Source: Rhabdochlamydiaceae bacterium (GTDB lineage: Bacteria > Chlamydiota > Chlamydiia > Chlamydiales > Rhabdochlamydiaceae). From it: 64,000 nucleotides of DNA. Each line of letters opens with the position of its first letter. Position 1 is the first letter of the stretch. Shown piece by piece: positions 1-9,254 of this stretch. The notes beneath the pieces were generated by a model, which was not told the DNA's origin, ran no database searches, and saw only the letters and a program-made list of their open reading frames with translations. The stretch lies in the NCBI GenBank assembly GCA_019752555.1, contig JAIELY010000012.1, positions 1-64,000 on the forward strand, in the 5' to 3' direction. The position numbers were made by a program, and so were the translations under genes.

Positions 1-1040
<1,040 letters not shown>

Positions 1041-1394
1041 AATTCTTTGACAATTTGCCAGTTATAAAAAACTTCTAAAATATGGCAAATAATTGATTTC
1101 TCAAATTATCCGCACAAGCTTTGTTTTGTTTATCACATCACTTCACTTCTGCTGTCAAAACATCTTTTGTGTCCGTCAGGCGGTCACTATTCCTTTTGCT
1201 TTCGATCTTCTTTCGGATCACTCTCAAAAGGATGTCAATAACATACAAAATGAGGGTAATTTACCGCAAATGTTTTCCGATTTTTTTTGCTGAGATAGGG
1301 GTCATTTTCACTTCATTTTCAGAGGGAAAATGGCTTTTTTTTGAAGGCGAAATTTTTTCGCTAATGCATTCCGAAACTGACCTGCCGAGGCATC
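1041..1394 (-). promoter_or_regulatory. rRNA leader and promoter region
   Basis: This 354-base stretch has no convincing gene; it separates the 16S start from the divergently placed end of the VKOR-like gene. It should hold the rRNA promoter and leader. Read on the minus strand, TTGCCA (1083-1088), a 16-base spacer and TATAAC (1061-1066) form a promoter-like pair just upstream of mature 16S. The same bases sit in an 8-bp inverted repeat ATTTGCCA/TGGCAAAT (1053-1060 and 1083-1090), which could instead be a processing stem in the leader RNA. A further TTGACA lies at 1153-1158 (minus), followed after 17 bases by the weak -10 candidate TGATAA. The true start site cannot be chosen by eye. Confidence 0.45.
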
Positions 1395-2669
1395 CTAAAT
1401 GATGAATTTCTCCCACATTCCGTACCTTTCAACGACAGGACCTCTTCTGAAGCTTACCACCAATGTTGCAAGACCTACGATTAGCGCATTAATCCTTGCA
1501 TCCATCGCAGCCTCGGGCCATAACCAAAAAGCTCCGATTAGGATCAGCCCAAGAAGAACATTCACGAACCGTACTGCGCGAAATACCTCTGCCATGGCAG
1601 CGACAGAAAAGGCGATCAAGAGCGGGCCTGCAATATATTGTACGGTTGCAATATCCCCTTTTGTCTTGAAAATCGAAGGAGCCATCATCAGCCAAATTCC
1701 GAGCAGCGTAGTCACAACAAGATTCCAGGGCATTGTGACTCCAACTGCCACTTTTCTTGACGAGGCTCTTTTCACTTTAACTTGGTTGCGGCGCTCTTTT
1801 GACGCATCCCCTCTCCAAACCACATGCCAAAACGATTTACCAGAGCGCACCGACTCTATTAATAATTGGATCGTTGCGACAAACTCCGGCGCTGTCAAGA
1901 GAATCATCACTAACATAATTGCAGCTGTGGCTAAACACCACGAACACCAAGCACCCACTGCAACAGGCTGCAGGATGATCAAAATAATGCTGACAGCTCC
2001 AACGGGAACCACTAAGAAGCCAAAAATTAATACCAACCAAGGCATGGAATACCAGCGGTCTTGTTTACCTTGCCAGCCTAACATCGCTTCTAATGTGTAA
2101 GACAAAGCTCCAAGGCCTGCATCCGACACGGGAAAATCTCGCGAAATTTTTGATGTGATCACATCCAGCGTTCCATCCTTGAAAATGGGATCCCACATGT
2201 GGTCGATATATCCCAATTGATATGCTGCCATATATCTTGAAAAGAACCAGCAAAGCATCGCTAAAGCAACTGTTGGAATCCTGAGAATCCACCCGGATGG
2301 ATTAAACGACCACCCAGTTGGATAGTGGTCTGCCACAGATCCTGTCTTTTCCTTCCCCTCTGTCAAAAGAAAACTAATCACGATAAGAACTAATCCTACA
2401 AAGGTATCATTGAGATATGTGCTTGAACAAGGAGCCCAAAAAACCAAAGGAGAGATCTGGAGCCAAAAACCTATTAGTCCAACACACCAACCCGACCAAA
2501 TCCTTTGAGGAGAAAGTGAGGCGATCCCAAAACAGATGAGCAAAATTCCTGATACAATATTGCTGTAATAGATTGGATTGCTCATCGGATCAAACGTAAG
2601 TGTGACCGCAAGCATCCACAATCCGAGCGCGACTGTAACAAGAGCTAACTTTGTTTTTCTTTCGTTCAC
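1395..2669 (-). CDS. VKOR-like integral membrane protein with SPW repeats
   Basis: This 424-residue polytopic membrane protein has two SPW-type domains, one near residues 1-105 and one near 315-420 (each with paired helices and an SP-x-x-W/SP-like motif). They flank a central region that resembles vitamin K epoxide reductase, including a membrane-embedded CSWC motif near residue 240. VKOR proteins pass electrons from periplasmic dithiols to quinone and so support disulfide formation. The usual extra loop cysteines are not obvious, so thiol-oxidase activity is inference. It lies just downstream of an extended SDR/epimerase gene on the same strand (24-base gap), a pairing I recall from other bacteria, and the two are probably co-transcribed. 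A long plus-strand open frame over 1399-2100 is its antisense shadow. Confidence 0.72.
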   Translation of the reverse strand: MNERKTKLALVTVALGLWMLAVTLTFDPMSNPIYYSNIVSGILLICFGIASLSPQRIWSGWCVGLIGFWLQISPLVFWAPCSSTYLNDTFVGLVLIVISFLLTEGKEKTGSVADHYPTGWSFNPSGWILRIPTVALAMLCWFFSRYMAAYQLGYIDHMWDPIFKDGTLDVITSKISRDFPVSDAGLGALSYTLEAMLGWQGKQDRWYSMPWLVLIFGFLVVPVGAVSIILIILQPVAVGAWCSWCLATAAIMLVMILLTAPEFVATIQLLIESVRSGKSFWHVVWRGDASKERRNQVKVKRASSRKVAVGVTMPWNLVVTTLLGIWLMMAPSIFKTKGDIATVQYIAGPLLIAFSVAAMAEVFRAVRFVNVLLGLILIGAFWLWPEAAMDARINALIVGLATLVVSFRRGPVVERYGMWEKFII

Positions 2670-2692
2670 AGGGACCTCTTTTTTCTAATTAT

Positions 2693-3742
2693 TTAATGGG
2701 CGTGCAATTTATTTTCATCATACCAAGCCACAGGATCTAATTTCAGTTCTTTGACCCATAAAGGGATCGTTTCTTCCACTTTATGTTTTGGCTCCCATCC
2801 TAAATATTTTCGAGCGCGTGTGATATCTAAACAATAATGGTCGTCGGCAAAGTCGATCATCCAAGGCTTAATAAATGATTTTTTCAAAAATGGAACATAC
2901 TGCTGTACCCAAGCGCCTACTTTGGCAACCGGTTTTGGAACTTCCCAAGTTTTCCATTCTTTACCATGGCACAGTCTTGCCATTAACCGTTGGATATCAT
3001 CGTAACTCATGGTGTTTGGCTCTCCGATCAAAAGGGTCAGCTCAGGAGGCAGCGTCTTTCTTTTTTCGACACAGAGTCTAAGAGCCTCAATTAAATCATC
3101 CATATGTACAAATGAGGCACCATGCGTCACATCGCCTGCAAAGACATGCCCTTCGAGTTGATTTTCATAAATCCGCTGTAATTGATTCGAGAGCGGGATA
3201 GAATGGCATGCATCGTCATAGACTCCAGCAATTCTCAAATTGACGATGGGAATATTGCCTCGATTCCTGCAAATAAGCTCTTCTGTTTTAACCTTCGACT
3301 CTGGATAGCCCCAAGCCATTGTGAGCGGGGAATCTTCGGTAATCCGTTCACCTACGTTACCAGGTTTATGCACGAGCATGGTGCTGGAAAAAATAAATTG
3401 CTCCACTTCAAATTCCTGAAGTCCTTTAAGGAGCCTCTCTGTTCCCTGCACTGTGATCCGGTTATACTGCCCGCTCCATCTGCTAGCAAACGTGTAGTAT
3501 GCAGCTAGATGGATAACCGATGCAATCTTGCCACCATAATTTTTTCGAACATAGCTAAGCCCCTCGCGCACACTCTCATCCGTGCCCATATCGACAACCA
3601 CAAATTCTACATCGGGAAGATGACCTGCTAAAAACACATCAAATCCAACAATCTGATATTTTTCAGAAAACCGTTCTGCAGCTTTAAAACCGATGCGTCC
3701 ACTGCACCCCGTGATAAGAATAACTTCCCTCTGATTTGCCAT
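2693..3742 (-). CDS. NAD-dependent epimerase/dehydratase (extended SDR)
   Basis: This 349-residue protein has an N-terminal Rossmann motif (TGCSGRIG) about 10 residues in, an acidic residue at the end of the second strand, and the SDR catalytic pattern: SSTMLVH for the serine strand followed by YPESK for Tyr-x-x-x-Lys. Extended SDRs act on nucleotide sugars, sterols or related carbonyl substrates; the substrate here cannot be read from the sequence. The frame is open to 3799, but ATG at 3742 is preferred because GGAGGG lies 8 bases upstream and the glycine motif then falls at the usual distance from the N-terminus. It precedes the VKOR/SPW gene in a likely two-gene operon. Confidence 0.85.
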   Translation of the reverse strand: MANQREVILITGCSGRIGFKAAERFSEKYQIVGFDVFLAGHLPDVEFVVVDMGTDESVREGLSYVRKNYGGKIASVIHLAAYYTFASRWSGQYNRITVQGTERLLKGLQEFEVEQFIFSSTMLVHKPGNVGERITEDSPLTMAWGYPESKVKTEELICRNRGNIPIVNLRIAGVYDDACHSIPLSNQLQRIYENQLEGHVFAGDVTHGASFVHMDDLIEALRLCVEKRKTLPPELTLLIGEPNTMSYDDIQRLMARLCHGKEWKTWEVPKPVAKVGAWVQQYVPFLKKSFIKPWMIDFADDHYCLDITRARKYLGWEPKHKVEETIPLWVKELKLDPVAWYDENKLHAH

Positions 3743-3895
3743 CTGTTCAACCCTCCGTGATGTCAAATTTAAATTTGCATTTTTCAAAGAATATTGCAAG
3801 GGGTTAGAAAATTTCTTGTTATTTTTTCTTGAATTGGATTATTTACAGAGATAGAATTTATAACTTTCTCAATATCCTACCCAAAGGGTGATGCA

Positions 3896-4423
3896 ATGAA
3901 AAAATTCTTTAGTCTTTTAGCGACAACAACGTGTGCTCTTTCGCTAGGATATAGCGATGGTTTTGCTCAAATTGAATACCTCCCCCAATCAGAGCAATTA
4001 AGTTCTTCCGAATTTGCTGAGCTTGTGAATGCTGCGCAACTCAATTGTCAACACTTATCCCAAGCCGATTACGATTCCATAAATGAAAGTGATTTTCTCG
4101 CTGGTAAAGGAGAATTTCCTGTGGGAGACCCAGCAGGAGCCCAGCTTGGAACCGATCCAGCAATGCTCGAAGTGGATCCTACAGATACGGATAATCAACC
4201 CACATCGTCTACGACAACTCCAAGCACTGGCAAATCCTATTTTCCAACAGATGAGTCATCAGGGGTTAATTCAAATTCGAACGGCGCTAAAATACCAGTT
4301 CCTGAGGTTTCAGGAAAACGCCAATCTCCCATGCAACCTGCAGCCCCAAGCACAAAGGGTGGAGTGATACCAGCTCCAGAGGCTTCAACGCCAATGCCTG
4401 TAACTCCTACACGACCGAACTAA
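3896..4423 (+). CDS. Exported Ser/Thr/Pro-rich hypothetical protein
   Basis: This 175-residue protein starts with a clear signal peptide (MKKFF, hydrophobic core, likely cleavage after GFA near residue 24). The mature part is acidic at first, then of low complexity and rich in Thr, Ser, Pro and Asn, ending with two similar segments (IPVPEVSG and IPAPEAST). An AAGGG Shine-Dalgarno precedes the ATG. I do not recognise a family. The composition suggests an exported, disordered or surface-associated protein. It is transcribed towards the RNA-repair genes and ends 15 bases before the LigT-archease gene, so co-transcription is possible but no functional link is evident. Confidence 0.7.
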   Translation: MKKFFSLLATTTCALSLGYSDGFAQIEYLPQSEQLSSSEFAELVNAAQLNCQHLSQADYDSINESDFLAGKGEFPVGDPAGAQLGTDPAMLEVDPTDTDNQPTSSTTTPSTGKSYFPTDESSGVNSNSNGAKIPVPEVSGKRQSPMQPAAPSTKGGVIPAPEASTPMPVTPTRPN

Positions 4424-4438
4424 ACTGCATGATTTAAT

Positions 4439-5263
4439 ATGGAAGACACCTCTTCTCCCTCAGATCTCCGAAGATTATTCTTCGGAGCGGAGGTGATCGC
4501 AAACTGGCCTCAGCACCTTCCTAAAGCGAGAATTCTAAAAGAAGAGGTGCGCCATATCACTTTAGCATTTCTGGGCAGCTGCCCACTGGCTCCCTTAAGT
4601 CAACTTCTTCCCTTTTTCCCAAAACCTCCCTTTGTCATCGGGCCCGCAGGCATTGCAGATCGTCTGCTGTTCCTTCCCAGCAGCTCCCCCCGCGTTGCTG
4701 CAACACATGTCATTTGGCAAAAGGATGTTGATGTGCTGGGCGCATATCGAAAAGAGATGATCAACTGGTTATCTTCCCATGAACACACCCTAGATAAGCG
4801 CTCTTTTCTTCCCCATATCACATTAGCTAGAGCTCCCTTTGACAAAGAAGAATGGGAAAACTCGTTTCATCCCTTTGCTTTTTACCTAAAAGGTCTACAT
4901 CTCTATGAGAGCTTGGGCAACTTAAACTATGAGTCTTTATGGAATATCTCTTGGCTAGAGCCTTTTGAAGAGCTCGATCATACAGCTGATATTGCTTTTG
5001 CGATCCGGGGAGAAACAGTGCAACAAATCCACTACAATGCGCAAATCGCCTTAAGCGTTCACTGCCCAGAGCTCATCAAGTACTTCACCTCCGAATTAGA
5101 AGACTCCCTGGACAAAATCATTATTTCTTTAAACGCCTTAATCACGCGTATGGATATTGAGGAAGGATCTCCTTTTAAAGCTGTGAGCTTTCATGGTAAA
5201 CTAAAATTGTTTTCCGAAGGTTCCTATCATTTTTTCACCTGGGAGATGATCGTTGATGTCTAA
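4439..5263 (+). CDS. LigT-like 2H phosphoesterase fused to archease
   Basis: This 274-residue protein has two domains. Residues 10-170 form a LigT/ThpR-type 2H phosphoesterase with both catalytic motifs: HIT at 39-41 (HITLAFLG) and HIT at 126-128 (HITLAR). Residues 176-274 are an archease domain, recognised by FEELDHTADIAF and the terminal ...FTWEMIVDV strand. At about 99 residues it is shorter than typical archease (about 140). LigT-type enzymes open 2',3'-cyclic phosphates; archease activates the RtcB RNA ligase by promoting guanylylation. The next gene, rtcB, begins inside the last codons of this one (8-base overlap). The fusion therefore joins the cofactor of the ligase to an enzyme that can remove the ligase's cyclic-phosphate substrate end. 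No strong Shine-Dalgarno is visible. Confidence 0.87.
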   Translation: MEDTSSPSDLRRLFFGAEVIANWPQHLPKARILKEEVRHITLAFLGSCPLAPLSQLLPFFPKPPFVIGPAGIADRLLFLPSSSPRVAATHVIWQKDVDVLGAYRKEMINWLSSHEHTLDKRSFLPHITLARAPFDKEEWENSFHPFAFYLKGLHLYESLGNLNYESLWNISWLEPFEELDHTADIAFAIRGETVQQIHYNAQIALSVHCPELIKYFTSELEDSLDKIIISLNALITRMDIEEGSPFKAVSFHGKLKLFSEGSYHFFTWEMIVDV

Positions 5264-6689
5264 TCACAATTTAAAAAAAATCGGTCCTGCGACATTCCTT
5301 CTTCCTAAAACAGGTGAAATGAAAGTTCCGGGTCTTATCATTGCAACAGAAGCTCTTTTAGAAGAGAGTGGAATAGAAGAGCCCTTGGAGCAAGTGCGTA
5401 ATGTGGCTCATCTGCCCGGCATTGTAAATTATAGCATTGCGATGCCTGACATCCATTGGGGATATGGATTTCCAATTGGGGGCGTTGCCGCTATGGATGC
5501 AGAGATAGGTGTGATTAGTCCAGGAGGGGTTGGATATGATATTAATTGCGGCGTGCGTCTTGCCATCGTTCCGATCGCATTTTCAACTTTAAACGCCTCA
5601 CTAAAGAAGCAATTGCTGCAAAAAATCTATGAATTTGTTCCGTCTGGCGTGGGAAAAGGGCAACGCAGCACTCAAAGTTTAACCGATCGAGACTATCATC
5701 AACTTCTACAGCAGGGAGCCTCGTGGTCTGTTTCGAAGGGGTATGGATTTGCTCAAGATCTTGAACATAGTGAAAGTCATGGACAAATTGTAGATGCGGA
5801 TCCAGACGCTGTTTCTAAAGAAGCAAAAAACCGGGGAAAGGATCAACTAGGAACGATCGGATCTGGCAATCACTTTGTGGAAATTGGAGAAGTAGAAACA
5901 CTCTTTCTTCCGGATATCGCTAAAGAATGGAATGTCGTTCAAGGGCATACCTATATCCTAATCCATTCAGGCTCTCGCGGTTTTGGCCATCAAGTCTGCC
6001 AGGATGCGTTAAATACGTTTATTCAACAAGGATATGCGGAAGGACTGCCCGATAAACAACTTGTCGCAGCTCCCATTCGAAGCCCTGCTGGCAAACACTA
6101 TTTTGGAGCGATGGCAGCAGCAGCAAACTATGCCTTTAACAACAGACAGCAAATATTACATCAAGTAAGACGTGCTTTTACAGAAGTGCTCCGCATTCCT
6201 CCTGAAGAGATCCGGCTGATTTACGATGTGTGCCACAATATCGCAAAATTCGAAACACACCTTATCGACGGGACACTTAAAAAGCTCTGCGTCCATCGAA
6301 AAGGAGCCACCCGTGCTTTTGGCCCGAAAGCAGAAGAACTAGCCCCTATCTTTCGCAAAACAGGACAGCCGGTTCTTGTTCCAGGCGATATGGCGCGCGC
6401 ATCCCATTTAATGGTAGGTCTTGGAAACCCATTGACTTGGTGCAGTTCATGCCACGGAGCTGGAAGAGCGAGAAGCCGAGTCAAATCTCTTTCCGCTTGG
6501 AAGGGAAAAGATCTTCATCATTACATGGCAAGCCAGGGGGTATCTGTAATGGCAGCGTCGAATCGCACCATTGCAGAAGAGATGCCAGATGCCTATAAAG
6601 ATGTCGATGCTGTCGTTGCAGCGGTAGAAGAAGCAGGGCTTGCGAATCGAGTTGCGCGTCTGCGTCCGCATCTTGTTGTGAAAGGCTAG
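5256..6689 (+). CDS. rtcB: RNA-splicing ligase RtcB
   Basis: This 477-residue protein is full length for RtcB, which joins RNA 2',3'-cyclic phosphate or 3'-phosphate ends to 5'-OH ends with GTP and Mn2+. Visible motifs are GGVGYDINCGVRL with the metal-binding cysteine near residue 98, GNHFVEI, HSGSRGFGHQ, YDVCHN and HRKGATRAFGP around the guanylylated histidine. The ATG at 5256 follows GGGAG by about ten bases and overlaps the archease stop by 8 bases, so the two are translationally coupled. In chlamydiae RtcB could repair tRNA or rRNA cut by ribotoxins, including host or toxin-antitoxin nucleases; that role is inference. It is followed by a 97-base gap before an unrelated gene. Confidence 0.97.
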   Translation: MSNHNLKKIGPATFLLPKTGEMKVPGLIIATEALLEESGIEEPLEQVRNVAHLPGIVNYSIAMPDIHWGYGFPIGGVAAMDAEIGVISPGGVGYDINCGVRLAIVPIAFSTLNASLKKQLLQKIYEFVPSGVGKGQRSTQSLTDRDYHQLLQQGASWSVSKGYGFAQDLEHSESHGQIVDADPDAVSKEAKNRGKDQLGTIGSGNHFVEIGEVETLFLPDIAKEWNVVQGHTYILIHSGSRGFGHQVCQDALNTFIQQGYAEGLPDKQLVAAPIRSPAGKHYFGAMAAAANYAFNNRQQILHQVRRAFTEVLRIPPEEIRLIYDVCHNIAKFETHLIDGTLKKLCVHRKGATRAFGPKAEELAPIFRKTGQPVLVPGDMARASHLMVGLGNPLTWCSSCHGAGRARSRVKSLSAWKGKDLHHYMASQGVSVMAASNRTIAEEMPDAYKDVDAVVAAVEEAGLANRVARLRPHLVVKG

Positions 6690-6786
6690 TAGAATCATAA
6701 CCTTAGTTTAGCGAAGATCATTTCGAAACTCTTTTCTTGAAACTTTAGCATCATTTGATTACATGGGATATAAACCGAGGTTAACT

Positions 6787-7440
6787 ATGAAATACACTTC
6801 CTTTTTATGCATGACAGCAGGGATTACATTATTCTCTATGACAGCTTTTTCTGCAGAGAGCTCTCTTAAGCCAACGCCAGATCAGGCTTTGAAAATGCTG
6901 ATGGATGGCAATAACCGATTTGTGAAGGAAGAATTTATTCATAAAAATTTAGCTCAAGAATCTGCAGATTTGAAGGAAGGGCAAGAACCCTTTGCTGTCA
7001 TCATCGGATGTTCAGATTCGCGCGTGCCTCCTGAAATCATCTTCGATCAAGGTCCTGGCGATCTTTTTGTTGTAAGAGATGCTGGGAATGTAATCGGCCC
7101 AATTGAAATGGACTCTATTCAGTTTGCTGTGCAGAAGCTGCATACTCCGATCGTTGTCGTTTTGGGACACGAAAATTGCGGCGCTGTGCATGCGACCTTA
7201 CTTGGACAAGCAAATGTTCCTGAGCTTTCCAATATTTTTCCACTGATCGAAAAAGCCATTAAAGAATGCAAAGAGACTAAGGGAGATCTTCTAAAGAATG
7301 CGATCCAATGCAATGTGAAAGAAGGCACTAGAAATCTCAAGGCACAACCTAACATCGCGCAGTTGATCAAACAAAACAAACTCAAAGTCATTGGAGCTTA
7401 TTTCAATTTTGACGATGGAAAGGTATCAATTATTGAGTAA
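6787..7440 (+). CDS. Exported beta-class carbonic anhydrase
   Basis: This 217-residue enzyme interconverts CO2 and bicarbonate. Beta-class zinc ligands and the Asp-Arg pair are present: CSDSR followed by GHENCGA. The usual RDAGN segment is also intact. It begins with a signal peptide (MKYTSF, hydrophobic stretch, cleavage near AFSAES), so the product is probably periplasmic, whereas many bacterial beta enzymes are cytoplasmic. ATG at 6787 is preferred over 6763 because GAGG lies seven bases upstream and the signal peptide then starts normally. The stop overlaps the convergent nucleotide-translocase gene by 11 bases. Confidence 0.93.
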   Translation: MKYTSFLCMTAGITLFSMTAFSAESSLKPTPDQALKMLMDGNNRFVKEEFIHKNLAQESADLKEGQEPFAVIIGCSDSRVPPEIIFDQGPGDLFVVRDAGNVIGPIEMDSIQFAVQKLHTPIVVVLGHENCGAVHATLLGQANVPELSNIFPLIEKAIKECKETKGDLLKNAIQCNVKEGTRNLKAQPNIAQLIKQNKLKVIGAYFNFDDGKVSIIE

Positions 7441-8965
7441 CAGGAACAGAAGCTGAGGGTTTTTCAGCACCTGTCATGCGCTTAAATTGCTTGCCAAGAG
7501 AGTAGACGGAGGCAATCCAGGCGACAAGGACCACGCCTAAAATGCATGCAATATAAGGCGCGGACATTGCTACGCTTCCTAGCAAGATGATAAAACCTTG
7601 GTAAGCGAGAGAAGATCCCGACTTTCCAAGTCCAGATCCCAAGCCATCAATCGCAGCCTTCCCTTTTAATTTAGCTTCCGACCCAAGAGGAAGGAATGCT
7701 AGCTCCTTAGAAGCATCAAAAACGGAATATTTGCAGGCCTTACTCATGCAATTTTGAACCGATCCGCTATAAACAGTCATTGCAAAAGGGGTCAAACCAA
7801 ACAAGGTCGCAGAAATGGTCATCATCAGATCGCCGCAGAACATAAAGGTAAAAAATGCGATCCCGAGAGTCATCATAATCGCTGGGGTAAGAATCGCGAT
7901 AAATGTCCAGCCGAGGCGCGTGACTAAAATGGAAAAGAAAACCCCGCCAATGGTTGCCAGAAATCCCGTTCCAATTGTAATCATATTCATATGCTCGAGC
8001 ATTTCATTGGGATTGGTAAAATAACGCTTGAGCTGCTCTTTCCAAAGGACATCTGTCAAATTGATCGAAATGTTATAACCGAGGACAATAATTGCTAAAG
8101 GGACAAGATATTTTGAGCGGGCAAGGTAACGCACGCTCTCTCGAATCGATAGACGCGGCCTTTCTTTTTCCGAAACATCTTCAACAACCTCTTCTTGAAC
8201 CACATTTTGAGGAAGGACCTTTTTGTTAATCCAATAATACACACCCATCGCAGCTGTGCCTAAAACAGCAACCAAGAGCATCAGTTGGCAGATCGTTTGA
8301 GCCCAAGGATCGGTAGATTGAACGAGAAAGGGCAAGGAAAAGGATTTAGAAAATGTAAGAGCAAGCGTCCCCCCTAAAATCGGTGCGACGTTTGAGCCAA
8401 TATTTAATATCCCATAAGTGCGTTTTGCTTCACCGACACCTGTAACATCGTTAGCAAATCCCCAATAAAGAATTGCCATCGCCAGAATCGACCATAGCTC
8501 AGAAATAACATAAAAAGTAGTGAAGGTCCAATTGCGAATTAAGGCGATCATCCCATTAAAGCCTTGCGGCAGAACCGACTGCAGCCAATCGCCTAAACGG
8601 TCGAGATGCAGCTGCTCGCTGTTGGGATAAATCACAAACGCAAAAAGAACAAAATAAGCGAGCAAGCTTGAAATCAAGATATAAAAAACATTCTCTTTTT
8701 TAAACCAGCGGCGCAATCGAGTAAAAAACCAGGTTGCAAATAGAGCTGCAGGAAGCATTCCCCAGACTTTAATGAATGGGATCACCTCTGCACCTGAGTG
8801 CTTTGCAGTCAAAATAATTGTATCTTTGAGATTGCGTAAGACGTTGTAGCACACGCATAAAAGAAAAAGAAGGATTAACATAGAAACAACTTTTTTGACC
8901 TCGTTGCGATGCACGGGCCAGAAGATCGATCTCAAGATTCCAAATTTCTTATGTTCTGATGTCAT
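7430..8965 (-). CDS. ATP/ADP nucleotide translocase (NTT/Tlc family)
   Basis: This polytopic membrane protein of about 511 residues belongs to the plastid/obligate-intracellular nucleotide transporter family. It contains the N-terminal half marker ...VCYNVLRNLKDTIILTAK and about 12 hydrophobic segments. Members exchange host ATP for bacterial ADP (energy parasitism) or import other nucleotides. The KDTI segment fits the ATP/ADP exchange isoform, but isoform substrate cannot be settled by eye. The frame is open to 9028; the start at 8965 (MTSEHKK) fits the family N-terminus better, though no clear Shine-Dalgarno is visible. The gene marks an obligate intracellular lifestyle. Its 3' end overlaps the convergent carbonic anhydrase gene. 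Confidence 0.95.
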   Translation of the reverse strand: MTSEHKKFGILRSIFWPVHRNEVKKVVSMLILLFLLCVCYNVLRNLKDTIILTAKHSGAEVIPFIKVWGMLPAALFATWFFTRLRRWFKKENVFYILISSLLAYFVLFAFVIYPNSEQLHLDRLGDWLQSVLPQGFNGMIALIRNWTFTTFYVISELWSILAMAILYWGFANDVTGVGEAKRTYGILNIGSNVAPILGGTLALTFSKSFSLPFLVQSTDPWAQTICQLMLLVAVLGTAAMGVYYWINKKVLPQNVVQEEVVEDVSEKERPRLSIRESVRYLARSKYLVPLAIIVLGYNISINLTDVLWKEQLKRYFTNPNEMLEHMNMITIGTGFLATIGGVFFSILVTRLGWTFIAILTPAIMMTLGIAFFTFMFCGDLMMTISATLFGLTPFAMTVYSGSVQNCMSKACKYSVFDASKELAFLPLGSEAKLKGKAAIDGLGSGLGKSGSSLAYQGFIILLGSVAMSAPYIACILGVVLVAWIASVYSLGKQFKRMTGAEKPSASVPVTQ

Positions 8966-9254
8966 GTTGTATATATGCGCAAATACTCCATTATATACAT
9001 CATCGTTTCTTTTTTTCCAAGACCTCATTTTGGAAACAGACTACAAGTCCGCTCTCTGCCCCGACTTCAGCAAATAAAAAAATTTAATTCATAAATTTTA
9101 AGACAGTGCAGGCCCTGCCTTTCATTGAGCATTTTGATCCTGCAAATAAATTTTCGATGAAAATTTCTAGAAATAAATTCAGAGAATCTTCTATCTCATA
9201 ACGAATAGGTCAGATGATCGAGAAATACCTCTCTGCACGAGAATAGGAGATAAC
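8966..9254. other. Divergent intergenic region
   Basis: About 290 bases between the divergent translocase and sterol-reductase genes. I see no gene. It is AT-rich and must hold both promoters. AGGAG six bases before 9255 is a good Shine-Dalgarno for the sterol-reductase gene. Confidence 0.4.

Noticed and set aside
1093-1402. Two short plus-strand frames in the rRNA leader
   Set aside because: Low-complexity Phe/Ser-rich products with no Shine-Dalgarno, in the rRNA promoter region.
1399-2100. A 233-codon frame antisense to the VKOR/SPW gene
   Set aside because: The minus-strand product has clear domains and TM pattern; the plus-strand frame is a codon-bias shadow.
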